Source: Haematococcus lacustris (lineage: Eukaryota > Chlorophyta > Chlorophyceae > Chlamydomonadales > Haematococcaceae). From it: a stretch of DNA of 64,000 nt. Where the stretch lies: NCBI GenBank assembly GCA_030144725.1, contig JASKMD010000003.1, forward strand, positions 10,903,447 through 10,967,446, read 5' to 3'. The position numbers and the translations under genes are program-made. Shown piece after piece: positions 1-8,754 of this stretch (the first letter of the stretch is position 1; each line of letters opens with the position of its first letter). The notes below the pieces were generated by a model that was not told the origin of the DNA, did no database searches, and saw only the letters and a list, made by a program, of their open reading frames with translations.

Positions 1-450
1 CCTAGGCGCAATACGCGGATTTGCGCAATACCCTTGGAAGCTAGCGCAACCCTGCTCGGCGGGTTGCGTGACCCAACAGGCCTGCACTAAGATAACCCTG
101 CCGTGCGTTGCGTGGCCCAGCTCGCTGTAACATCGGGCCGCACAGCCCACAGGCGCACAGGCCCGCCCGACCAACCGCACGTAAGTCATCGGGAGCGCCT
201 GTGGGAGTAGCCAGCGAGTTTCTCGCTTGCTGTGATCTACTTGCTCATGTCCGAGGTCCACGCTGCTGCTCTCTTTTTGCTCTGCAGGCCTATCTGAAGG
301 CATCGCCGACAGAAGTGAGCTGAGAACAGCCAGGAGCAGCCAGGTGCGCACCCGCACCCACACCCATCCGCTGCTGCTGCTACTGGCGCCCTCACACCCT
401 GACAGCCTTGTTGCTCCACCCACTCTGCAGGTCAACAGACAGTCCCAGCT
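1..450. other. intergenic / 5' flank of F-box/LRR copy 1
   Basis: No convincing coding sequence was found. The stretch ends in a CT/CAG-rich leader (about 350-445) followed by CAGCTATGA, the same start context seen at the two other family members at 5499 and 57567. It may therefore hold the promoter and 5'UTR of the ancestral copy 1 gene. No TATA box stands out. Confidence 0.4.
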
Positions 451-2256
451 ATGAGCCAGCGTGACATGCAACACTAAGCCGCAGTGGATGGCGGTGCCTC
501 AGCAACAAATGGGTACAGCCCAGCCGGCCAGGCGCCCCCTCCTGCTACTAGGCTGCTGGACCTCCCCCTAGCGCTGCTGGATGACATCGCTTGCCGGGTC
601 ATGCAGCTTGGGGGCAGGATCCTGCTGCCCTTGACCTGCCGTGCCTTTTCCCTGGCCCGCCTGCTGCGTGTCGCAGCCTTGCGCATCCAGCTGGGCAGGC
701 AGTGCTGCGACCAGCTGCTCACGCCCCGAGTTGTTGCAGCCCTGCAAGCGAGGACAAGCAAGCTGACTCTCACATTGTGGCAGCCAGAGACAGAGGACAG
801 CGGGTACTACGAGGAGCAGTTGGTTCCCACCTTGCAGCTGCCACATACAGAGTACACCCAGCAGTACACCGACCTGCTGGCACACGCCCTGGCAAAGCTG
901 GACAACTGTGCAGCAGTGCAGGTCTGCAAGTTGGTCAGCAGTGGGGGATATTACCCTGACAAGCGCAGACATCTGCGCTGCCCACCTGGCCTTGCCCAAG
1001 ACCTGCTGGACAGCTTCCCCGGCCTGACTGCCCTGACCCTAGAGGGGCTCTGTGTCGAGAGCAAGGCGCTAGCCAGGTTGCTATCCCACCCGCCGCTGGC
1101 CCTGCAGCTGAAGCAGCTACACCTCACCGATATTGCCGGCGACAGGCTTGGTGAAGAGCCAGGAGCAGCGGGCCCTCTGTTTCAGGGTCTGCAGTTGAAG
1201 CAGCTCAGCATAGATGCCGCAGAGCCCGAACAGCCTGGCACACCACTGTTTCCTAGCTTGCAGCCCCTGGCACAACACCTGACCCAGCTGCACATAGCGC
1301 GATGTTCCACTTACGAGCTCCCGAGCTACTTAATGGAGTGCTTGCGACCGCTGGCTCAGCTGCGGGTGCCGACTATATCCAACCTTGGCTGAACCCTGGA
1401 GGGCGTGACTGAGCTGCTGCAGGCGTTGCCTCAGCTCCACACCCTGCAGCTGCCAGACATCACAGTCAGGAGCCAGCAGGAGCTCGACACACTGCTGGCA
1501 GCCACCCAGATCACAAGCCTCCAGCTGGACGCAGTTAATGCGTTGCGCACCTCATATGCTGATGCGCCTTGCAGCTGGCAGCGGCTGGAGCTCACATGGA
1601 TAAGTACGTGGATCACCTTTGCGTACCTGCCCCTGCACTCCCTCTCCCAGCCTCTAGTGTTGGGGAAACTGAGCATCAGTGTGTGGGATAACCCACACCC
1701 TGAGTTGGCAGCCGCACTCCACCACCTGGCACAAGCGTGCAAGGTGCCGGCGCAGATCAAGGAGGTGTGGCTGACATTGAGGAGCCAGAAGAGGCACGAG
1801 GTCATCACTCCGGCTCTCCTACAGCGGCAGAGGGAGGACCTGGCGCGGCTGGTAGCTATTCTGAAACCGCTGCGCTGCTGCTGCTTTGGCAAATTGCTGG
1901 TCTTTCACCTGCATGGAGTCACAACCGCTGATGTCCAGGCACTGGCTCCATTGTGCCGGGACTGCACCCACTTTGATGTGGAGGAGGGCAGCGTGGAGGC
2001 CTCACTGGAGTTCTGGCGCCAGCTGGTGCAGTTGATGCCCGCTGTGCAGCAGGTCAACTTCTTTCGTGTAGTGGGGTGTGTTTCTGCAGCCATGCATGAG
2101 TCGCTGCAGCTCATGGCTGAGCAGCCCTGGGCACGGTGCCTGGATATCACAATCCGTGGCAAATATACTGCCTCTGATCTGCCTTCATGTTGGCAGGCTG
2201 GCAGCTGGTTGAAGACTGGCATTATTAAGGTGACCATGTACCATTCTAATTGCTGA
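451..2256 (+). pseudogene. F-box/LRR-like gene copy 1, broken by two in-frame stop codons
   Basis: One reading frame runs from ATG 451 to TGA 2254-2256 and aligns end to end with the intact copies at 5499-7214 and 55855-57567. It is interrupted in frame by TAA at 475-477, just after the first codons, and by TGA at 1390-1392, where the paralogues read ISSLSHLEG-like residues. No frameshift is needed, so these are point nonsense changes. The N-terminal part keeps the F-box-like LLDLPLALLDDIA motif and the RQCCDQLL segment typical of this family. The rest is leucine-rich, with repeated LQLKQLHL and LHTLQLPD strings. F-box proteins normally link substrates to SCF ubiquitin ligases through Skp1, but that role is family inference and the F-box is weak. 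Read-through or splicing around the stops is unlikely but not excluded. Confidence 0.75.
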
Positions 2257-3676
2257 TGGATCTGGCGACTGACAGTGCTTGGCGGGGCTTACATATTCAA
2301 AGTGAGCATGTCCAATGTGGGCTAAGTGATCTGGTGATTGACATTGGTTGGCTGGCCCTTGATGATTTGAGATGTTTCATATATGCCAAAGTACTGATTG
2401 ATGCCATGCTGGAAGACCCAGGATCGATGACACCAACAAGACATGCGTGGCTGGACCAGACTAGACAGCTTCAACGCTTGTATTATTCTTGATGACAGCA
2501 GCTTTGTCACCACACACGTTGAGCCTGCCCTGACACCATGCGTGACAGTAGCGGCCAGGCAAGGTCGGGTATGTAGCTGAAACTGAGTTTTCAGGTGTCA
2601 AGGCTGATGTGACAATGGCTGGGATGTTGCATGAGAAGAACCCTAGACAACATGAGAACTGCATTGTGAAGGCACATGCTCCACGAAGGGAGTGATTGCT
2701 CGACCACAGCACATACACCGCCACAGCCTGCTGCTGCTGCTGCTGCTAGGGAGCAATGGCTGTCATGAGAGTCTGCTGGGCGGGGAATAGGAGGTAACAC
2801 GCGGTGTGGGATGACTGTTCAGGTCCTCTTCATTAAGTTTCACAGTTTGCGACCAGCCAGCACAGCTAAGGTTAGAGGAAGGGCAGCTGTGATGCTGCTA
2901 CAGTACTTCCCCTTTGGAATCCCGACCCCTATATATACCTGGTCTCAAAAGGGTTTCTGACCCTATTCACATCGGCCTGGCACATCACCTTCACAAAGGT
3001 AATGATGTGGCAGGCCCCTGTGTGGCCGACACACAACGACCCTACGCCTGAAAGCTGTCTGCCATGGAGGGGTGTGGAGTCACCTGCTTCCCTGGCTTTA
3101 TCCTGTGGCCAACACCGTGACACCCTGCACCTACAGCTGCACCGCATGACCCTGAGCCTAGTTGCCCTGCACACGGCAACCCTGCCATCCAGAAGACACC
3201 ATGCAAGCATCACCATGCAGCCTGCTGCCTGAACAGTGATGCACTGCACCTGATGGCCCTGCGCCTGCCTCTCAGATTCCTTTTGGTGGATAAAGTTCCG
3301 CATGCACAAGGACAGCACACAGCAAGGTCTGCAAAGCCAGGCTGCACGCCTGGAGGTCATGCCAAGGTTATTGGGTCTTTGATGACTAGATAAACAGGCA
3401 GACTGGGTGGCATGCAGGTGTAGGTGTAGGTGTCTGCAAACACCCTGGCGCCATGGCTCAGACTTTGGCAGTAGTTCTTTGCTCGCATCCTGACCTGAGG
3501 CCCTCATCCACCCAGCCAGCCAGCAGGACAGGCACAGCGCCTTGCTGGAGGTCAGCAGGGGTCTGGCAGCAAGCCTAGCAGCCAGGTTGGGACTCGGGCA
3601 GCAGTGCTGGCCTGGCCTGACCATGTGAGGTGACCGTAGCCTGCCTGCGCTGCGGCCGCTGCTGCGGTGGTCCCAC
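2257..3676. other. gene-poor stretch
   Basis: I see no supportable gene. It contains a short (CTG)7 microsatellite at about 2728-2747 and a few GTAGGT triplets near 3418-3430. The short ORFs present have no recognisable domain. Confidence 0.4.
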
Positions 3677-3821
3677 CTCCCGGTAGCTGTAGTTGTGGAA
3701 GAGTTTAACGTCTGCCAGCATGGAGAAGAAGATGCCGCTCATGCCGCTGACCTCCAGGTCCTCTGCCGTGATCAGGGTGGCCGTCTTGGGCTTCACCTGC
3801 AGCTCGGGCAGCAGGGGCGCC
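3677..3821 (-). CDS. putative internal exon, unknown protein
   Basis: On the minus strand a 145-nt open stretch has protein-like composition (LPELQVKPKTATLI, then SGMSGIFFSMLADVKLFHNY), unlike the low-complexity surroundings. It is bounded by a plausible acceptor (TTGTAG, 3822-3827) and a weaker donor (GTGGGA, reading down from 3676). I do not recognise the family. No matching neighbouring exons could be identified, so it may be a stranded fragment of a duplicated gene. Confidence 0.35.
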
Positions 3822-4162
3822 CTACAACACGAACAGCTCAGCCAGCAGGGCTTGCTAATGCCGCTGCAAGGGTTGGGGCTACATGGCATGCGCTAGTGAG
3901 CCAGCTGCCACCTGCAGCCAGGTCAGTGTGATGAGGCGTGTGGGATGGCAGGAAGGCAAGGCCAGCAGCGTGCCTGCCCTGACTGACTTGCATGCGCCAC
4001 GGCAATGTATGAGTCACTGCGGCTTGCATGCGACATCACACTTCCTCACCTGCACTCACCTTCAACACTCTGGCCTGGTGCTGACGGACTGAAGACCTGT
4101 GTGTCTCAGGCTGGCAGGGTCAGGGTGGCCATGGAGTCATGAGCGCTTATGTTGCAAGCGTT

Positions 4163-4264
4163 GACAGTGGCTGGGCTGCATTGCTGGAGCAAGCTGTCAG
4201 GGTCGGGGTGCCTCGTGTGCATGACCCTCACAGCTTGCTCCAGCAATGTAGCCCAGCCACTGTC
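4163..4264. repeat. near-perfect 42-bp inverted repeat (hairpin), 18-nt loop
   Basis: The left arm 4163-4204 and right arm 4223-4264 are reverse complements with 40 of 42 positions matching. The arms begin GACAGTGGCTGGGCT and enclose an 18-nt loop at 4205-4222. A stem of this length could be a small-RNA precursor, a miniature transposon relic or a structured UTR. Part of the loop sequence recurs at about 5137-5152, next to the RuvC-like remnant. Confidence 0.75.
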
Positions 4265-4266
4265 AT

Positions 4267-4301
4267 ACTCTCACTGACATATGCCATACATCAGTGAGAG
4301 T
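4267..4301. repeat. second short hairpin, 11-bp perfect arms
   Basis: ACTCTCACTGA (4267-4277) pairs with TCAGTGAGAGT (4291-4301) across a 13-nt loop, directly downstream of the larger hairpin. Confidence 0.6.
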
Positions 4302-4663
4302 AATGGCTGGGTGTAGGGGTGGTGTCTCAGTTGATATGCTGCACCCTGCATGCTAGCTCTAACAGACTCTAGGGCCTCCAGCCACACCACATGGCCTCCA
4401 TGAATGTCAAGGGTTTGAAGTTGAGAGGACAGTGGACACAGGCAAGCTGACTAATCAGGGGTCAAAATTAGACGGACGGTGTCAGCGTGTGTGTGCACTT
4501 CACATGCCCCCTCCCCAATCCTCCCCCCCCACCTCCAGCAGCAGGCCCTCCCAGGAGCAACAGCAGCCCAGGTTGAGCAGCAGAGGCCCCTGGGGAGGAA
4601 CTTCCCACATCAGCAAGGCCCTAGCTGAGAAATGTGAGTTGTGTGTTTGATCCAGCCACACAG

Positions 4664-5412
4664 GTTAGGGTGGGCATCGACCCCGGCGTCACCCAGGCAG
4701 TCAGTGTAGCCTCAGGGGTGTGGGACAAGAAGTCAGGTCAGCTGGAAGCTGACGAGCTGGCTTGGTGGAAGCTTACCGAGGTCCAGGTGCAGCAGGCCAG
4801 TCACTTAATCGATCAACGCCCGCCGCAACACCCAGCGGTGGCTAGCACCAATCCAGCCCCACCTCCAGCGCCTGGCTCCAGCCAGCTCAGCCGGCACCTC
4901 CCTGGAGGCCAACCTGAAGCACATCACCGTCACCCTGGCCACCTGGGATGTGGTGTGGGAGGTGTGCCTGAACCTAAAGTGGGCTTGGCAGCGGCTGAGG
5001 CTGGAGCGGTTGTTTGAGAAGGTGACAGTGGGTGGGTGGGTGGGCTATGTATTGGGAAGTGGTGGGTGGGCATGAAGTGAAAGAGTAGTTGACACTGCCA
5101 TGCCTAACCTAGTGCCACCATGTCAGCCACCCTGTGTGCCTCGTGTGCATGACTGCAGCTGGAGGAGGTGGCTGGGGTGTCCATGGAGCGCCACAAGCGC
5201 GCCAAGCAGCTGGTGATCTTCTTTCGCGCAGCTGGCATCGGCACCAGGGGAGGCTGGGTGCTGATGCAGTGCTGCGAGCCTGCTGCAAGGTGGTGTGCAG
5301 GCCCAGGGGCACAGGCCAGCAGCGGGGCAGGGTGGTGCTAGTGGATGAGTTCCGCACCAGCCCGGTCAGCGAAGTATTGAATGGCCAGCAGCCCTGTGTC
5401 ACAGGGCTGTGA
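4664..5412 (+). pseudogene. decayed TnpB/Fanzor-like RuvC nuclease remnant
   Basis: After an acceptor-like CCACACAG (ends 4663) the frame reads VRVGIDPGVTQAVS, which looks like the first RuvC motif (D in a DPG context) of TnpB/OrfB and eukaryotic Fanzor proteins. Homology continues after a one-base insertion near 4811 (SLEANLKHITVTLATWD at about 4890-4950). It then passes a likely intron (donor at about 5022, acceptor near 5157) and resumes with MERHKRAKQLVIFF and CCKVVCRPRG. It ends with GRVVLVDEFRTS, resembling the second RuvC acid (E followed by TS). Another frameshift lies near 5250. The stop at 5410-5412 comes before any zinc finger or third RuvC motif, so this is a dead, truncated copy. 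Fanzors are RNA-guided DNA nucleases, usually transposon-borne. The assignment rests on motif order and spacing and is inference. Confidence 0.5.
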
Positions 5413-5498
5413 GAGACATACCTGCATGCCAAAGTGCCGGGCATCCTTAAATAACAGAAAACGACCCCTGGTGCGAGTGGCGAGCTATATCATCAGCT
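5413..5498 (+). promoter_or_regulatory. short leader before F-box/LRR copy 2
   Basis: Only 86 bases separate the RuvC-like remnant from the ATG at 5499. The leader contains no clear TATA box, so any promoter of copy 2 probably lies within the decayed element upstream. Confidence 0.25.
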
Positions 5499-7214
5499 AT
5501 GAACGACCCACAAGGACGTAGCGATGCCGACGTCAGTGGCGTGCCAGTAAAGGCACCACCAGCAGTGAATGGACTCGTTCCTGCCACCACGCTGCTGGAT
5601 CTGCCCGCAGCGCTGTTGGACGACATCGCCCATCGATTAGTGAAGGGAAGAGAAACCCTGGCCCGCATTTGCTTCGGCCTGTTTGAGGCAGGCCTGCTGC
5701 ACGCTCCATCTTTCCGGCTGCAGCTTAACAGGCAGTGCTGCGACCAGCTGCTCTCTCCCCGCGTCGTAGCAGCCTTGCGTGCCAGAACGTGCAAGCTGGC
5801 CATAACCCTGGAGCAACCGCGGGTACAGGACAGCAGGCTGCTGGCCCAGGTGCTTGGGAAGCTGGGCATCTGCATAGCTGTGGAAGCTTGCAAGCTAAGC
5901 AGCCTCGAGGACCCTTCCCTAGTCCCTCCCAACCCCCTGGATTGCAGCCCCAGCCTTGCCCAGTGCCTCGTGGACAGCTTCCCAAGCCTGACCTCCCTGT
6001 CGCTCCACAACTATGCCATCCCCTGCACTGGTCTGGCCGCCCTGCTCTCCCACCCGCAGCTGTCCCTGCAGCTGCAGCAGCTGGACCTCAGCAGCAGCAC
6101 CATCACCCAGCCTGAGCGGCCTGAGCCAGGGGCAGCCACCCTGGCCAACCTATTCCATGCATCTAGGGTTAAGCAGCTAAGCTTGTTGATCAGCGGCATG
6201 GCCGGAGAAGGACTAAACAAGCCCCTCCTGCCCAACCTGCAGCCATTGTCCCAGCACCTGACACAGCTGTGCATCCAGCCGCCGCAGCGTCTAGCGTGGG
6301 GCCTCGGTGACTTCACTGCAGCACTGCAGCCCCTGGCTCAGCTGCAGGTGCTGAAGATCTCCAGCCTTTCGCACCTGGAGGGTCTGCCTAGACTGCTCCA
6401 GGGGTTGCCTCAGCTGCACACCCTGCAGCTGCCTTGTGCAGTAGTCAGGGGGCATGAGGAGCTGACCTCTCTGCTGGCAGCCACCCAGCTTACCAGCATC
6501 CAGCTGAGCTCCAGCCAGGACCTGGGCAGCTCACGTGCAGATGCGCCTTGCAGCTGGCAGCGGCTGGAGCTCATGGGCCTTGTTGGCTGCTCCTCTGTGG
6601 CACACCTGCCGCTGCACTCCCTCACCCAGCCCCTGGTGCTGGGAGAGCTTGAAGTAGAATATGACACTGACGACTGCGATCTGGTGGCAGCTGCCTTCCA
6701 TAACCTGACACAGGCGTGCAAGGTGCCAGTGAGGATTGGGGACTTGTGGCTGAGCACTAATTCCTTGCCTGGGCGCTGTGAATTACAGCAGCATGTGAAG
6801 TTGCAACAGGTGGTGACTGAGCTGCACGCGCTGAAGCATTGCAGCTGGGAAAGGGTGTACGTGACCCACATGAATGTGGGCGCAGCGCATGTTGCGACAC
6901 TGGCGCCATTGTGTCAGGGCTGCACTCACCTCGAGTTCCTGTGTGGCAGCGTGAACCCCTCCGTGGAGTTCTGGCACCAGCTGGTGCACCTCATGCCCAC
7001 TGTCACCCACCTCATTTTCTCAGGTTCAGATGGCTCAGCCTCGGCAGCCATGCACCAGTCACTGCAGCTCATGGCTGATCAGCCCTGGGCCCGGTGGCTG
7101 GACATCTGCATTTCGCGTCCACCACGCATTTATAGGTTGCCAGCACGCTGGCGAGCCAGCCCCTTCTCCCAGCCGGGCAAGTGTAGGGTGTGGTTCAAAG
7201 GCATGAGGGCATGA
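5499..7214 (+). CDS. F-box/LRR-like protein, copy 2 (571 aa, intact)
   Basis: A single open frame of 571 codons without evident introns. The ATG at 5499 sits in the context CAGCTATGA shared with the paralogues, and the residues after it (MNDPQGRSDADVSG) match copy 3, which fixes the start. Residues 32-47 (LLDLPAALLDDIAHRL) resemble the first helix of an F-box. A cysteine pair occurs in RQCCDQLLSPRVVAALRART. From about residue 150 the protein is leucine-rich with irregular LRR-like units (SLTSLSLHNY, LQLQQLDLSSS, LHTLQLP, LTSIQLSS). No signal peptide or membrane segment is seen. By family analogy it could be a substrate receptor of an SCF-type ubiquitin ligase, but the F-box is degenerate and no substrate can be inferred. 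Copy 3 at the other end of the window is a close full-length paralogue. Confidence 0.8.
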   Translation: MNDPQGRSDADVSGVPVKAPPAVNGLVPATTLLDLPAALLDDIAHRLVKGRETLARICFGLFEAGLLHAPSFRLQLNRQCCDQLLSPRVVAALRARTCKLAITLEQPRVQDSRLLAQVLGKLGICIAVEACKLSSLEDPSLVPPNPLDCSPSLAQCLVDSFPSLTSLSLHNYAIPCTGLAALLSHPQLSLQLQQLDLSSSTITQPERPEPGAATLANLFHASRVKQLSLLISGMAGEGLNKPLLPNLQPLSQHLTQLCIQPPQRLAWGLGDFTAALQPLAQLQVLKISSLSHLEGLPRLLQGLPQLHTLQLPCAVVRGHEELTSLLAATQLTSIQLSSSQDLGSSRADAPCSWQRLELMGLVGCSSVAHLPLHSLTQPLVLGELEVEYDTDDCDLVAAAFHNLTQACKVPVRIGDLWLSTNSLPGRCELQQHVKLQQVVTELHALKHCSWERVYVTHMNVGAAHVATLAPLCQGCTHLEFLCGSVNPSVEFWHQLVHLMPTVTHLIFSGSDGSASAAMHQSLQLMADQPWARWLDICISRPPRIYRLPARWRASPFSQPGKCRVWFKGMRA

Positions 7215-7682
7215 GCCACGAGTGTGTGCATCCCTGTCAGGAGCGGCAGCAGCCACATATGCTTTGCATGCAGGCGCATGGGCGACAGCCAACAACAGTA
7301 TGTGCCTTGTTGGTGATGTGATAGCTGGAGTCCTCACATGTTTTGATGTGTAACATTGTGTGGTGTGGCCGTGTGGTGAGGCACTAGGCCGGCAGCTGGT
7401 GGTGTGGCATGCTTTGTACTGCTTCTTTGTAGACCTTGACCGGTCTCTTGAAGGGCGATGAGTGCAGCCCCTTCTTACCAGCCTTTGCCTGCCTGCCTGC
7501 CTTCAATGCTGGCATGCTGACATGCCTGTTGGGTGGCCGTCGCTTCCTGCAAGCTAAGAAACACTCAGAAGCCCTCCCAAAGCCCGCGTAATCCTCTGCG
7601 CTGCAGCCCCGACATTGCACATCGTTGCTCATTGTACTCTCCAACACTACCTATGATCCACAAGCTGAAGGCCTCAAGGTCT
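7215..7682. other. 3' flank of copy 2, no gene seen
   Basis: No supportable coding sequence. Short GT-rich runs and CCTGCCTGC microsatellite-like bases occur near 7490-7505. Confidence 0.4.
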
Positions 7683-7735
7683 CATGGTGTCAGACTTCAG
7701 CAGCTGAGCCTGGATGTTGGCATGGAGGTGTTGTG
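7683..7735 (+). pseudogene. fragment of an F-box/LRR family gene
   Basis: ATGGTGTCAGACTTCAGCAG and the bases that follow (7683-7711) match the segment of copy 3 encoding YGVKLQQLSL with about one mismatch in 29. The match then fades. The fragment reads GVRLQQLSLDVGM. It shows a further, largely eroded family member just downstream of copy 2. Confidence 0.55.
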
Positions 7736-8105
7736 GGTGGTTGCTGGTGATGTAGTCATGTTGCCACAGCAACCGCGTGAGGGGTTGTTGTGTATTTGTT
7801 GCGCCCATCAACACTAGCTGTGATTTACAGGCTGAAGGCTGTGGCGCCAAGGCAATTCTCTGCGGCAGGCGCGGCGACTCTGTTGCACTTACCGGCAGCA
7901 TTGCAAGCAGCGTCGAGTTCCAGAGTGTGGCGGACCCCCTAAGGTTTCAACCTTATGCCCAAGGTTTCTGCTAGGTTTTGCGAAAATCTTGAGTCAAGGT
8001 TTCTTGTCACCTCCCGGCTAGAAACCTAATACCCCAAGTTGCTCCTACCACAAAACCCTTGGCTCCACGTTATAAAACATCAAGATTAAGCGCTCTAAAG
8101 GGAAA

Positions 8106-8440
8106 CCTAGCCAATCTAGTCAAACCAATAACCCCAGTCTACTTAGCAAACTCAGTCGACCAAGTCAACCTTGCCATCCTAGCAAACCTTGCCATCCTAG
8201 CAAACCTTGTCATCCTAGCAAACCTTGTCATCCTAGCAAACCTTGTCAACTTAGCAAACCTTGTCATCCTAGCAAACGTTGTCAACCTAGCAAACCTAGC
8301 AAACCTAGCAAACCTAGCAAACCTAGCAAACCTTGTCAACCTAACAAACCTAGCAAACCTAGCAAACCTTGTCAACCTAACAAACCTAGCAAACCTAGCA
8401 AACCTTGTCAACCTAGCAAACCTAGCAAACCCACACCTAG
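8106..8440. repeat. CTAGCAAAC minisatellite (9-bp and 18-bp units)
   Basis: Tandem units of CTAGCAAAC, in places alternating with CTTGTCAAC or CTTGTCATC to make 18-bp units, run for about 330 bp. The 9-bp period leaves a 129-codon frame (8059-8448) open with NLANLVNL repeats, which I attribute to the repeat rather than to a gene. The array lies beyond the 3' side of the minus-strand retrotransposon and could derive from its tail. Confidence 0.8.
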
Positions 8441-8754
8441 ACCATTAGTCCCTCACTTCGAATGGGCTGTCTCCGCATGATATTAAGTGCTCTGAAACGG
8501 TGATCCAAATCCACAATCGTCAACAACGTCCAATTAAACCGCTCGCGAGACATGCGGCGCAGCATGCCCGAATACTTGTTGATGTGGCGAAAACGTTGCT
8601 CACACACCTGCGCCGCAGACGTACACAATGTTGGTTGGCTAGGTTGAAGAAGAAGAAGAAGACTACTCCGGCGGAGCCGGCGTGTATTAAGGGAGGAGCT
8701 ACCGCCTGGGGCGCGGCTTGCTCCCACCACCTAACCTGGATGTGAAGAACCCCT
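8441..8754 (-). other. retrotransposon 3' flank with a possible gene fragment
   Basis: On the minus strand about 8470-8620 has protein-like composition (VCEQRFRHINKYSGMLRRMS, then FNWTLLTIVDLDHRFRALN). I cannot assign it; a transposase fragment is possible. A GAA microsatellite lies at about 8647-8662. This region may contain the 3'UTR of the element ending at 8755. Confidence 0.3.

Noticed and set aside
8059..8448. 129-codon NLANL repeat protein resembling pentapeptide repeats
   Set aside because: A 9-bp nucleotide repeat explains the pattern and no flanking domain is present.
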